From NCBI GenBank assembly GCA_964445195.1, contig CAYUKA010000010.1, positions 1-64,000 on the forward strand: a stretch of DNA of 64,000 bases, in the 5' to 3' direction. Within the stretch, counting starts at the first letter, position 1; each line of letters opens with the position of its first letter. Positions 50,000 to 58,356 of the stretch are shown one piece after another. Source of the DNA: UM-FILTER-47-13 sp964445195. Its GTDB lineage: Bacteria; Pseudomonadota; Alphaproteobacteria; Micavibrionales; Micavibrionaceae. The notes beneath the pieces are model-generated. The model was given only the letters and a program-made list of their open reading frames with translations, did not search any database and had not been told where the DNA came from. The translations under genes and the position numbers were made by a program.

Positions 50000-50569
50000 A
50001 TGAGTGAGACAGCGGGCAGCCGCGGTTATTTCGGTGTTGGTGTCGAGGGTATCAGCAAGGAGGGCAATGTCGGCAATCTGGTTCGCTCCGCCCATGCGTT
50101 CGGCGCCAGTTTCTTTTTCGCGATTGCGCCTGCGGTCGACATTAAGGCGATGCGGACCAGCGACACCTCCGGCGCGTTCGATCACATGCCTTATTACCAG
50201 TATGACGAGGCCGCCGGCCTGATGCTGCCCAAAGGCTGCCGGCTGGTCGGTGTCGAATTTCTGGAAGAGGCGGCGGAACTGCCGAGCTTCCGCCATCCGG
50301 TCCGGGCGGCTTACGTGATGGGGCCGGAAATGGGCAACCTGTCCCCTGAGTTACTGGCGCGCTGTGACTTCACCGTCAAAATTCCGATGAAGTTCTGCAT
50401 TAATGTCGGCGTTGCCGGCGCGCTGGTGATGTATGACCGGCTGATTTCGGCGGGCCGGCGCTTCGCCCCGCGCCCGGTCACGCCCGGTGGGCCGACCGAG
50501 CCGGTACCGGTCAAACACTACGGCAACCGCCGCAAGGTCCGGCGGCCGGCGGACAGCACAGATCTTTAG
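50000..50569 (+). CDS. SpoU/TrmH-family RNA 2'-O-methyltransferase
   Basis: 189 residues. SPOUT knot motifs: GVEGISKEGNVGNLVRSAHAFGA (motif 1), YVMGPEMGNLS (motif 2) and IPMKFCINVGVAGALVMYDRL (motif 3). It methylates a ribose in tRNA or rRNA. The Phe-Cys-Ile-Asn variant of the usual S-LNVS motif makes an exact target uncertain. The C-terminal basic tail (NRRKVRR) may bind RNA. It is 6 bp behind the racemase gene. The stop overlaps the anti-sigma gene on the other strand by four bases. Confidence 0.9.
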   Translation: MSETAGSRGYFGVGVEGISKEGNVGNLVRSAHAFGASFFFAIAPAVDIKAMRTSDTSGAFDHMPYYQYDEAAGLMLPKGCRLVGVEFLEEAAELPSFRHPVRAAYVMGPEMGNLSPELLARCDFTVKIPMKFCINVGVAGALVMYDRLISAGRRFAPRPVTPGGPTEPVPVKHYGNRRKVRRPADSTDL

Positions 50570-51225
50570 CGCGTCAGCAGGTTCAGCAGCCGGTACAGGC
50601 CGCTGGAGAAGTGCACCGGGCGGTCGGTGACGGCGAAGCACAGGCAGCCCTCCGGTTCGTCGGCAACCGGCGTATGTTCAATGCCGTCATCGGCAATGAC
50701 CAGGTCGCCGGCCTGATAATGGCCGTATTCATCACTAAAGCCGCCTTCAAGCACCAGTGTCATTTCGATGCCGGGATGCGAATGGCGCGGGGCTTTGGCG
50801 CCCGGCGCCATTCGGACCAGCTGGGCGCTGTATTCGCCGGCCATGGTATTCAGCACCATGTATTGCATACCCTGCCCGAACCGTTTCCAGCGGGGGGCGC
50901 GCGGTTCCCGGTCAAGATGCTGCTGCAAAGGGGCAGGAAACGGCGCATCGTGACGGTCCGGCGCGGCTGATGCTGGCTCCGGTGTTTCAGAACCGGCTGT
51001 GTCAAGCCGGTCGAGCACATGCTGCAGGCTGTCCTGATGCATCCTGACCGGGCGGCAGTCATATTCCATCAGGATGCCGCCAATCTGCTCGCACCGGCGG
51101 TAATAGCGGCGGGCTTCCGGGCACAGCGCGACATAGGTCGCGGCCAGCAGCGCGCAGGCTTCATCCAGTGCCCCGGCGGCATATTCCATCAACAGGACTT
51201 CTGTTTTCTCCCTAGTGACCTTCAT
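50566..51225 (-). CDS. ChrR-like cupin anti-sigma factor
   Basis: 219 residues from the ATG at 51225, which overlaps the sigma gene by 14 bases. The N-terminal anti-sigma (ZAS-type) domain spans about 1-75; residues 110-219 form a ChrR-type cupin (HSHPGIEMTLVLEGGF, GDLVIADDGIEHTP). In Rhodobacter ChrR the first domain binds zinc via two His and two Cys and inhibits RpoE until singlet oxygen acts. Here the usual HxxxCxxC is altered to TYVALCPEAR, missing the His and the second Cys. Zinc binding is therefore doubtful, though position and cupin support the role. Confidence 0.85.
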   Translation of the reverse strand: MKVTREKTEVLLMEYAAGALDEACALLAATYVALCPEARRYYRRCEQIGGILMEYDCRPVRMHQDSLQHVLDRLDTAGSETPEPASAAPDRHDAPFPAPLQQHLDREPRAPRWKRFGQGMQYMVLNTMAGEYSAQLVRMAPGAKAPRHSHPGIEMTLVLEGGFSDEYGHYQAGDLVIADDGIEHTPVADEPEGCLCFAVTDRPVHFSSGLYRLLNLLTR

Positions 51226-51874
51226 CGCGGTCCCCCAGATGGTAGCGCAGTTTTTCCAGCGCCAGCCGGATCCGTGATTTGACGGTGCCAAGCGGGATAT
51301 TGGTCTCGGCGGCGATGGCGCTGTGGGTCAGGTCTTCGAAGTAGGCCTTGCGGATCAGGCGGGCCTGGTCGTCGGGCAGGGACGCAATCGCCTCGGACAA
51401 TGCCGCTTCATCTTCGGCGTGGGCAACGGCCTGGTCCTGCGGGACCGCATCCGGTGCGGCCAGCTGGTCGTCAATATCCGGGATAGTGGCTATGGCCCGC
51501 CCTTCGCGGCGCAGCGCATCGGTTCGTTTGTTTCGGGCGATCGTGAAAATCCATGTCCCGGCCGCGGCTTTCCGGGGGTTATATCCGGCCGCTTTTTGCC
51601 AGACGGTCAGCATGGTTTCCTGCGCCAGCTCATCGGCCATATCTTCAGCCAGGCCGCCTTTCATAAGAAATGATTTGATGCGCGGCGCGAAATGCTCGAA
51701 CAGGCGGATAAAGGCATCGCGGTTGCGGCTGTGACCGACCGCGACCAGCAAGTCATCAAAAGTAACGCGGCCGCTATCGGCGGGGCGGCCTTTATTTTCA
51801 TATGTAGGTTCCGTATGCCCGGTTTTTAAAACCATATCAGAATTAAGCAAATTTGCGGCGGCGGCGTAAAGCAT
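51212..51874 (-). CDS. RpoE/ChrR-type ECF RNA polymerase sigma factor
   Basis: 220 residues from the ATG at 51874. Sigma-2 domain (about 45-110) with RDAFIRLFEHFAPRIKSFL and MADELAQETMLTVWQKA, then sigma-4 with SLPDDQARLIRKAYFEDLTHSAIA and the HTH LGTVKSRIRLALEKL. It should direct transcription in response to oxidative or singlet-oxygen stress and be held by the overlapping anti-sigma gene. An ACAGG stretch precedes the ATG; the candidate promoter upstream gives a short leader to this start and rules against the longer reading frame from 51940. Another ATG at 51835 is possible. Confidence 0.9.
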   Translation of the reverse strand: MLYAAAANLLNSDMVLKTGHTEPTYENKGRPADSGRVTFDDLLVAVGHSRNRDAFIRLFEHFAPRIKSFLMKGGLAEDMADELAQETMLTVWQKAAGYNPRKAAAGTWIFTIARNKRTDALRREGRAIATIPDIDDQLAAPDAVPQDQAVAHAEDEAALSEAIASLPDDQARLIRKAYFEDLTHSAIAAETNIPLGTVKSRIRLALEKLRYHLGDRDEGH

Positions 51875-51917
51875 AAAATAACCTGTCCCGTTTTCCTGCA
51901 GGGGAATGCTGTTTTGT

Positions 51918-51947
51918 CTTATACGGCGCAGGCGGCGCAAAGGATTA
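51918..51947 (-). promoter_or_regulatory. Candidate autoregulated RpoE/ChrR-type promoter
   Basis: On the minus strand TAATCC (51942-51947), an 18-bp spacer, then TATAAG (51918-51923). This resembles the TGATCC-type -35 with 18-19 bp spacing recognised by the RpoE of the ChrR group, with one change in the -35. It would start transcription near 51910 and express the sigma/anti-sigma pair under its own control. Confidence 0.55.
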
Positions 51948-51980
51948 AATTTTATCTTTAATTCCCGGCCGCGAAAGGTA

Positions 51981-51986
51981 TATAAT
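51981..51986 (+). promoter_or_regulatory. -10 hexamer for the IalB-family gene
   Basis: TATAAT is perfect and stands 60 bp before the ATG at 52046. The best -35 (TTAATT at 51958-51963, 17-bp spacer) is poor. It would read away from the sigma-factor promoter. Confidence 0.35.
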
Positions 51987-52045
51987 TAAGCAATGCTTCT
52001 TATCGTTCCACGCTTTGGTTCTTTCTGACGCTCAGGATTAAACTC

Positions 52046-52564
52046 ATGATGATACGTATTTTTCTTGCCGTAACGGCTGTGGTTGCTTTCATGTCGACGG
52101 CCCAGCCCGCTGCCGCGGCCGACCCCCGCCTGCTGGGCACCTACAGTGACTGGTCGGCCTATGTCTTTACCGAGGATGGCAACAAAGTCTGTTACATGGC
52201 CAGCCAGCCGAAAAAGGCCGAAGGCAATTACACGCGCCGGGGCGAGATTTTCGCGCTGGTGACGCACCGGCCCGGCGAAGGGTCGAAAAATGTTTTCAGC
52301 TATATTACCGGTTATCCTTATAAAGCCGGTAGTGATGCGAAGGTGCGCGTCAACGGTAACAGCTTTACCCTGTTCACACAGGATGAAACCGCGTGGGCAC
52401 CGGATGCGGCGACTGATAACCGTCTGGCTGATGCGATCCGGCGTGGCAGTAATATGACGGTTAAGGGCACGTCAACCCGCGGTACGCTGACAACCGATAC
52501 GTTCAGCCTTAAAGGCTCGTCGGCGGCGCATGATGCGATTTCGCGGGAATGTGGAATGAAATAA
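52046..52564 (+). CDS. Invasion-associated locus B (IalB) family protein
   Basis: 172 residues. A signal peptide (to about 25, ending PAAAA) leads to a small IalB-type domain: LLGTYSDWSAYVFTEDGNKVCYMASQPKK, IFALVTHRPGEGSKNVFSYITGYPY, then KVRVNGNSFTLFTQDETAW. Two conserved Cys (in KVCYM and RECGMK) may form a disulfide. The family is common in alphaproteobacteria and named after a Bartonella invasion factor, but in most species it has no proven link to virulence. It is divergent from the ECF sigma gene across 171 bp and may belong to its regulon. Confidence 0.88.
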   Translation: MMIRIFLAVTAVVAFMSTAQPAAAADPRLLGTYSDWSAYVFTEDGNKVCYMASQPKKAEGNYTRRGEIFALVTHRPGEGSKNVFSYITGYPYKAGSDAKVRVNGNSFTLFTQDETAWAPDAATDNRLADAIRRGSNMTVKGTSTRGTLTTDTFSLKGSSAAHDAISRECGMK

Positions 52565-52580
52565 CACGGGTGTAAGCCGT

Positions 52581-53069
52581 ATGAAACATATCGAGGTTTC
52601 AAGGAAAATTATACTGGCGCGCGCCGTGCCGCCGGAAGACCTGAAAACGGCCCTTGTCGATTCCCTGGTCAAGACAACCGATCTTGAAACCGTTACTGAT
52701 GGTATAGACAGTTTCACGGTGAAAGGCACGACCGGCTCTCCGGCGAGTATTACCCGTCACGCCCGTATCGGGTTCGATGTGAGCATTGCCTATAACGAAA
52801 AGGACAAGATCGCGCGGATTATTATTTCCGGATATGCCAAGGCGGCGCGCTCGCTTGTCGTTTTATATTCCTTTGCCTTTTTCCTGCTGTTGATGGTTGG
52901 GCTGCTGCCCGGCTTTATCGAAACCAGTGCCGAAACCAGCGGCGCGATTGATGCGTTGTTTTTCCTGATCTTCGGCATTTTTATCGTGTTTGATGTTAAC
53001 AACAAGCTCATGACAACACGGGAATACCTGGAGACGGCGCTTGACTCGCTGGATACGACATTTGGCTGA
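52581..53069 (+). CDS. Hypothetical protein with two C-terminal membrane spans
   Basis: 162 residues. The first 85 form a soluble, strand-rich domain (SFTVKGTTGSPASITRHARIGFDVSIAYNEKD, read in parts), then spans at about 90-110 and 123-140, and a short tail. No family recognised. It follows the IalB gene by 16 bp, so probably the same transcript. A longer frame of the M23 gene overlaps its 3' end, but that start is not used. Confidence 0.65.
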   Translation: MKHIEVSRKIILARAVPPEDLKTALVDSLVKTTDLETVTDGIDSFTVKGTTGSPASITRHARIGFDVSIAYNEKDKIARIIISGYAKAARSLVVLYSFAFFLLLMVGLLPGFIETSAETSGAIDALFFLIFGIFIVFDVNNKLMTTREYLETALDSLDTTFG

Positions 53070-53199
53070 CTTGTCCCCGGAAAAAATGCCGGGCTTGCGG
53101 CGGGATCACTTGGTTTTCCCTGGCTGGTATGCTAGATCGGAAGATCTTTACAGACAGGTTTGCGGCACCGCTACGGTGATAACACAACATATTTTAAAG

Positions 53200-54714
53200 A
53201 TGGCAGTGAAAAGACGGGAACAAAGACAGAGTGTGGCTGGCTGGCGGATTGTGGCCTGGGCCGGGCGCTATATTCCCGTACGCCATCGCCATATCCTGAC
53301 CCGTAGCGGTGGTTTGAGACTGCGTTATAGTGCCGGTACCCTGCTGGTGGCGGGCTTTGTGGCGGCAATGGCCTTTGGCAATCTGCTGCCGGCCGGCCCG
53401 GCGGCAGGGCATTTTGAGCAAACAAGGGGCGCTGTCATGACGGCCGCCTATGATGTGGATGCGCAGCGCGGCGTCGTCCAGGCTCGTCTGGCGCGTTACA
53501 GCGATGAGGCATTATTTGCTGCCGATGATCCTGACAGCGCAGCGGCTCCGGTGACGCCGCCGGCCCCGCAGCCGCGCATTGAGACGGTCAAGGTCGGGCG
53601 CGGCGATACGCTGGCCGGCGTGCTGCAACAGGCCGGAATCGGGCCGGGTGAGGCTTACCGTATGGTCAAGGCGATGGGCGATCATTTCGATCCCCGTGAT
53701 TTGCGGCCGGGACAGGTCGTCAATGTCCGCTTTGATCCCGAAGATGGAACCGATAACCGCTTCCGCTTTGCGGCCCTGACCATTGATCTGGATGCCGTGC
53801 GCGCTGTCAGCCTGACCCCCGGCGCTGAAGAGGGTTTTGAGAGCGCCATTGTCGAAAAAGAGGTTGTGACACGCCTCTATGCCCGTAAGGCGGAAATCCA
53901 GACTTCGCTGTACGGTTCGGCGCTGAAGGCGCAAATCCCGAGTCCGGTCGTGGCGCAGGCCATGAATATCTATGCCTGGGATGTTGATTTCCAGCGCGAT
54001 ATCCGCCGTGGAGACAAGATCGAGGTCATGTATGAACAGATCGAAACCCCGGACGGTCAAAAAGTCAAAAGCGGTAATGTCATTTTTGCCCGCCTGCAAC
54101 TCGGCGCGGCCGACATCCCGGTTTACCGTTTTGAAAAGGAAAACGGCGATGTTGATTACTATACTGCGAACGGTAAAAGCCTGCGCAAGGCGCTGATGCG
54201 GACACCGATTAACGGTGCGCGCCTGTCTTCCGGTTACGGCATGCGCCGGCACCCGGTGCTCGGTTACAACAAGATGCATAAGGGCGTCGATTTCGCCGCC
54301 CCGACCGGCACGCCGATTTTCGCCGCCGGTGACGGCGTTGTTGAAAAAGCCCAGCGCTGGAGCAGCTACGGCAATTACATCCGCATCCGCCATAATGCCA
54401 GCCTGAAGACCGCTTATGCCCACTTGCACGGTTTTGCCAAGGGGGTTCGCGTCGGCACAAGGGTCAAGCAGGGACAGGTCATTGGCTATGTCGGGAATAC
54501 CGGGCGTTCGACCGGCCCGCACCTGCATTACGAGGTCCTGAAAAACAACCGCCAGGTCAACCCGAAATCGATCAAGATGCCGCAGGGCGAAACCCTGGCC
54601 GGCGAAACGCTGACCGCCTTCAAGCGCCATGTTGAAGCGCTGAACCGCCAGTACGCGACCTTGACGCGTGGCGCCCGCCTTGCCGGACGGCCCGGCGGCG
54701 GCACGGTGAACTAA
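53200..54714 (+). CDS. M23-family murein endopeptidase
   Basis: 504 residues from the ATG at 53200. One span (about 45-65) anchors it with the remainder in the periplasm. It has a LysM/OapA-like region (TVKVGRGDTLAGVLQQAGIG, residues 132-175), a middle domain, then LytM-type catalytic domain with HxxxD in MHKGVDFAAPTGTPI and HxH in GPHLHYEVL. It cleaves peptide crosslinks in peptidoglycan. This domain order is like E. coli MepM/YebA. An upstream in-frame ATG at 53041 overlaps the previous gene and is less likely. It converges with the reductase gene, 17 bp between stops. Confidence 0.9.
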   Translation: MAVKRREQRQSVAGWRIVAWAGRYIPVRHRHILTRSGGLRLRYSAGTLLVAGFVAAMAFGNLLPAGPAAGHFEQTRGAVMTAAYDVDAQRGVVQARLARYSDEALFAADDPDSAAAPVTPPAPQPRIETVKVGRGDTLAGVLQQAGIGPGEAYRMVKAMGDHFDPRDLRPGQVVNVRFDPEDGTDNRFRFAALTIDLDAVRAVSLTPGAEEGFESAIVEKEVVTRLYARKAEIQTSLYGSALKAQIPSPVVAQAMNIYAWDVDFQRDIRRGDKIEVMYEQIETPDGQKVKSGNVIFARLQLGAADIPVYRFEKENGDVDYYTANGKSLRKALMRTPINGARLSSGYGMRRHPVLGYNKMHKGVDFAAPTGTPIFAAGDGVVEKAQRWSSYGNYIRIRHNASLKTAYAHLHGFAKGVRVGTRVKQGQVIGYVGNTGRSTGPHLHYEVLKNNRQVNPKSIKMPQGETLAGETLTAFKRHVEALNRQYATLTRGARLAGRPGGGTVN

Positions 54715-54731
54715 TCTGATACCTGTTTGTT

Positions 54732-55664
54732 TTAATACCCGTTATGCCGGTCAACGTGGCCTGCCGGTTGCCGGCCCGCGTCGATGGCATCAATGCTCTG
54801 CCGCAGCACCGGTCCGGCTGTTTCAGGCAGGGTGACCGCGGCAATATGCGGGGTGACAATGACTTGCGGGTGGTCCCAGAACGGGTGGTCGCCCGGCAGT
54901 GGCTCCTTGCGGAACACATCCAGTGCCGCCATCGCAAGATGACCGCTGTCAAGCAGCGCGATCAGGTCTTCGTCAACAACATGCCGGCCGCGCGCGGCAT
55001 TGATCAGGCAGGCGCCGGGCGCGAGGCGCGCCAGCGTGTCTTTGTTCAGGATATTCTCGGTTTCCGGTGTCAGCGGCAACAGGCAGACGAGGATATCCAG
55101 CCCGTCAAGAAAGGCGGGCAGTGCCGCCTGTCCGGCATAATGGTCAACGCCGGCGATGGTTTTTTCCGACCGGCCCCAGCCGCGCAGGCCGAAACCGAAC
55201 GGTTTAAGCGCGTCCATGCAGGCCAGACCGAGATCGCCGGCGCCCATAATGCCGACCTGCCGCTGTGACGCCGTCGCCGGTATGATGTCGTCCCAGTCGA
55301 CCGCGCGTCCGGCGGCGCTAAAACGGTCATGACACCGGTGGAAGCGGAGCACGAATCCTGCCACATATTCAACCATGCTCTGTTTCAGGCCCGGATCAAG
55401 CATACGGATAAGCCGGGCGTTTTCGGGAAAGTCAGGATGGCCGATATATTGATTGACCCCGGCGCTGAGCGATAAGACGGCTTTCAGGTTAGGAAAGCGC
55501 GTTTTATCGCCATCTGTCAGCCGCCATGTAATCAGATACTCTATGTCTTCGGCGGCACCCGTTTCCGGTTCGATACGGAAATCGCGCCCGGCGAACAGGG
55601 GACGCAGCGCCGGAATCCAGTGCGTGTGATCGATCTTCAGCAGCGGGCGGAACAGGATCGCCAT
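54732..55664 (-). CDS. Glyoxylate/hydroxypyruvate reductase A family (GhrA-like)
   Basis: 310 residues. D-2-hydroxyacid dehydrogenase fold with NAD-binding loop VGIMGAGDLGLACMDAL, catalytic Arg in NAARGRHVVDEDLI, catalytic His in VIVTPHIAAVTLPE, and YLITWRLTDGDKTRFPNLKAVLSLSAGVNQ (read in parts) at the front, typical of GhrA. It reduces glyoxylate or hydroxypyruvate with NADPH. Its ATG overlaps the SURF1 stop by one base (TAATG), so it rides at the end of the cox operon. The metabolic link to oxidase is not obvious. Confidence 0.9.
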   Translation of the reverse strand: MAILFRPLLKIDHTHWIPALRPLFAGRDFRIEPETGAAEDIEYLITWRLTDGDKTRFPNLKAVLSLSAGVNQYIGHPDFPENARLIRMLDPGLKQSMVEYVAGFVLRFHRCHDRFSAAGRAVDWDDIIPATASQRQVGIMGAGDLGLACMDALKPFGFGLRGWGRSEKTIAGVDHYAGQAALPAFLDGLDILVCLLPLTPETENILNKDTLARLAPGACLINAARGRHVVDEDLIALLDSGHLAMAALDVFRKEPLPGDHPFWDHPQVIVTPHIAAVTLPETAGPVLRQSIDAIDAGRQPAGHVDRHNGY

Positions 55665-56362
55665 TATGCCTCCTGTGGCCTGATAAAACGCAGATAGTAA
55701 ATAACCAGCAGCGTCCCGGCCATGAAGAACCAGAACAGCGCGTATGACAGGTGGTTATTATTTGGCCGCCACTTGATGGCTGTGGCCAGCGGGTAGGCCT
55801 GATCGGCCGTGTCATCGCCGTCAAGATACAGCACATAGGGCAGCACGTTCTGTAGCCCCTGTGCCGCAGCAATGTCATCAAGGCGGAGCGCATACCACTG
55901 CCCGGCGGCGGGATTGTTGGCCGGTACGAACATGTTCGGCGTGTCCGGCCGCCGGGCTGTGCCGGTGATAATGCGGGCATCCTGTGGCTGCGCATAATCT
56001 TGCGCGTCCAGCGGCACCCAGCCGCGATTGACCAGCAATATGTGATTATCCAGCGTTTCAAACGGGGTGAGGATATGATGGCCGGGCCGGCCGTTATGGG
56101 TGCGCGGGCCGATCCGGATGGCCGCTTCATGCAGGAAAACGCCCTCGCTGAAGCCGCGTACCATGATCGTGTCGGCAGGGAGCGCGCTTAAGTAATCCGC
56201 GGTCAGTTCCTGCCGCATCGGATCAGCGGCTTCGGCGGCGGTAATGGCTGCCAGCAGCTCTGTTTTCCAGCCAAGCCGCTGGAGCTGCCATGTGCCGAGG
56301 CTGCACAGAATCGCAAATCCTGTGAGAGTCAGCAGGCTGGCCCAAAGTGGCGGCCGTTTCAT
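55664..56362 (-). CDS. SURF1 family cytochrome oxidase assembly protein
   Basis: 232 residues. The two spans of SURF1 are at the ends: LLTLTGFAILCSLGTWQLQRLGWK (read in parts, with the family WQLxRxxWK) and LSYALFWFFMAGTLLVIYYLRF, with a periplasmic domain between carrying ILLVNRGWVPLD. It aids haem a insertion into subunit I. The ATG overlaps the DUF983 stop in an ATGA arrangement. The longer open frame upstream is the DUF983 gene in another frame. Confidence 0.92.
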   Translation of the reverse strand: MKRPPLWASLLTLTGFAILCSLGTWQLQRLGWKTELLAAITAAEAADPMRQELTADYLSALPADTIMVRGFSEGVFLHEAAIRIGPRTHNGRPGHHILTPFETLDNHILLVNRGWVPLDAQDYAQPQDARIITGTARRPDTPNMFVPANNPAAGQWYALRLDDIAAAQGLQNVLPYVLYLDGDDTADQAYPLATAIKWRPNNNHLSYALFWFFMAGTLLVIYYLRFIRPQEA

Positions 56363-56769
56363 GATCCGTCCTCCTGCCCGGTGTCGGTGCTCGTTTCCGC
56401 CCAGTCGCCGGGCCGGTGCTTGTATTGCAGGGCGAGGATATAGGCGCGTAGCGGCCGCAGGCTGCCGAGTGTCAGGGCCAGCGACACGATTGTCCACAAT
56501 ATGGCATGCAGCCATAGTGGCGGGTGAACGGCCCATTCGAACAGCAGCGCCAGCGGCACCAGCGTAAAGCCGAGGACAAAAATCAGGAACATGGCCGGCC
56601 CGTCGCCGACATCGCTTTCGGTCAGGTCAAGCCCGCAGACCGGGCAGGCATCGTTCAGGGTGAAGGAAAACCGGGAGGGATACAGGTCGCCTTCGCCGCA
56701 ACGCGGGCATTTGCAGGCCAGACCCAGCCGGATCATGCGCATGTCAGGCAGCATCGGGGACCCCATAAT
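56359..56769 (-). CDS. DUF983 family protein (small zinc-ribbon membrane protein)
   Basis: 136 residues. Two CPxCG motifs (CKCPRCGEGDLY and ACPVCGLDL) form a likely zinc ribbon before two membrane spans (about 60-80 and 85-105). The family commonly sits in cox operons between ctaE and SURF1, as here, and is thought to help oxidase assembly. The ATG at 56769, after GGGACGGG, begins 11 bp behind the ctaE stop. Confidence 0.87.
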   Translation of the reverse strand: MMGSPMLPDMRMIRLGLACKCPRCGEGDLYPSRFSFTLNDACPVCGLDLTESDVGDGPAMFLIFVLGFTLVPLALLFEWAVHPPLWLHAILWTIVSLALTLGSLRPLRAYILALQYKHRPGDWAETSTDTGQEDGS

Positions 56770-56780
56770 ACCCGTCCCGT

Positions 56781-57653
56781 CTAGCCGCCGATACCGATCG
56801 TGCCGCCCCACCAATAGACCGAGATGAACAGGAACAGCCAGACGACATCAACGAAATGCCAGTACCAGGCGGCGGCCTCAAAGCCGAAATGTCTCTCGGC
56901 TGTGAAATGACCTTTTTTTGCGCGCAGCCAGCAGACGGCAAGGAAGGCCGTACCGACAAAGACGTGGAAACCGTGAAAGCCGGTGGCCATGTAAAAGGTC
57001 GACGAGTAGATGCCTTCGGTAAAGCCAAAAGTCGCGTGATCATATTCATAAACCTGGAAGCCAAGAAAGACGATCCCCAGCAGCACTGTCAGGCCGAGTG
57101 CGGTGACGCTGTCTTTCTGGTTGTTCTCAAGGATGGCGTGGTGCGCCCAGGTCACCGTGCAGCCGGAAAGCAGCAGGATCATGGTCATCAGCAGCGGTAG
57201 GTCGAACGGCGGGATCACCTCGATCTGCGGCGGCGGCCACAGGCCGGCCGTGTGCTCGACGCGTAGGAACTGCTTGGCTTCGTTCGCGAACAGGCTGGCG
57301 TCAAAAAACGCCCAGAAAAAGGCGACGAAAAACATGACTTCAGAAGCAATAAACAGCACCATGCCATAGCGCAGGCCGATCTCGGCAATCGGGCTGTGCG
57401 CTTTTTCTTCAACGGCCTCGAAGATGATATCGCGCCACCAGAAGAACATCACGGCGATCACGGCCATGACGCCGAGAATGATGCCTTTGAGTCCGACATT
57501 GATCCCCCACAATTCAACATCATGCATGAACATGGCCGCGCCGGCTGCGAGCAGCCCGCCGGCAAAAGCCCCGGCCATCGGCCAGATGCTGGGCCGGACG
57601 ATATGGTAGGGGTGCGGTTTGCCCGTGCTTGAATATTCGACAGGTCCGGCCAT
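56781..57653 (-). CDS. ctaE: Cytochrome c oxidase subunit III
   Basis: 290 residues with seven spans. It begins HPYHIVRPSIWPMAG, then FWWRDIIFE, RYGMVLFIASEVMFFVAFFWAFFDASL, TVTWAHHAILENN, FYMATGFHGFHVFVGTAFL and AAAWYWHFVDVVWLFLFISVYWWG, each typical of CoxC. It stabilises subunit I and may supply protons. The 59-bp gap after ctaG is without clear features. Confidence 0.95.
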   Translation of the reverse strand: MAGPVEYSSTGKPHPYHIVRPSIWPMAGAFAGGLLAAGAAMFMHDVELWGINVGLKGIILGVMAVIAVMFFWWRDIIFEAVEEKAHSPIAEIGLRYGMVLFIASEVMFFVAFFWAFFDASLFANEAKQFLRVEHTAGLWPPPQIEVIPPFDLPLLMTMILLLSGCTVTWAHHAILENNQKDSVTALGLTVLLGIVFLGFQVYEYDHATFGFTEGIYSSTFYMATGFHGFHVFVGTAFLAVCWLRAKKGHFTAERHFGFEAAAWYWHFVDVVWLFLFISVYWWGGTIGIGG

Positions 57654-57712
57654 GATACGCTTTCCTTGTGTTGTTCTTTTGCCTTATGTTGCTCTTTTAT
57701 ATGTGTCCGCGG

Positions 57713-58348
57713 CTAAATCGCGGAATCTGTGATTATGTCCGGCGCCGGACCGTGCGAAACAGCGGGCGCATCTTGATTGTAAAAGTCTTCCAGCGCCTGT
57801 TCAAGCGCCGCGGTTTCAGTTTTGAAAAAAGTATAGGACAGGGTGATAGTCTTGACCTCGTCCATATCGCGGTCATCCATGATATCGGGATGGATGAAAA
57901 ACATCACCGGCATGGTCATTTCCTCGCCGGAGGTCAGGATCTGCTCGTCAAAACAGAAGCACTGGATCTTGTGGAAATACTTGCCGGCCTTGGGCGGGGT
58001 CACGTTATAGACCGCCGTGCCGGCCAACGGCTGGCCTGTATAGTTGCGCGCCTTGTAGGCGACCAGACCTTTCTGGCCGGGGTGTACGTCAATTGCCCGT
58101 TGCTCCGGTGCGAAAGTCCAGCGCAGGCTGGGCGCGGTGTCGGCATTGAAGCGTACGGTAATCGTACGCTCGGTGGCGATCCGCTCCGGCAGGCTGTCGG
58201 CGACTTGTGTTGTGCCGCCAAAACCGGTGACGCGGCAAAAAAGATCATACAGGGGTACGGAGGCAAAGGCGAGACCGGCCATGAACACAACCACGGCCAG
58301 TACGGTCAGGGCGGTTTTACGGTTCTGGCGCTGAAGTTCCGGGGTCAT
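57713..58348 (-). CDS. ctaG: Cytochrome c oxidase assembly protein CtaG/Cox11
   Basis: 211 residues. A single span near 15-35 (SVPLYDLFCRVTGFGGTTQ follows it) anchors a periplasmic domain with the copper-binding CFCF motif in KIQCFCFDEQ near residue 130. It delivers copper to the CuB site of subunit I. Another Cys (in LYDLFCRV) is also conserved. It starts 8 bp after the coxF-like stop. Confidence 0.95.
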   Translation of the reverse strand: MTPELQRQNRKTALTVLAVVVFMAGLAFASVPLYDLFCRVTGFGGTTQVADSLPERIATERTITVRFNADTAPSLRWTFAPEQRAIDVHPGQKGLVAYKARNYTGQPLAGTAVYNVTPPKAGKYFHKIQCFCFDEQILTSGEEMTMPVMFFIHPDIMDDRDMDEVKTITLSYTFFKTETAALEQALEDFYNQDAPAVSHGPAPDIITDSAI

Positions 58349-58356
58349 GATCAGGC

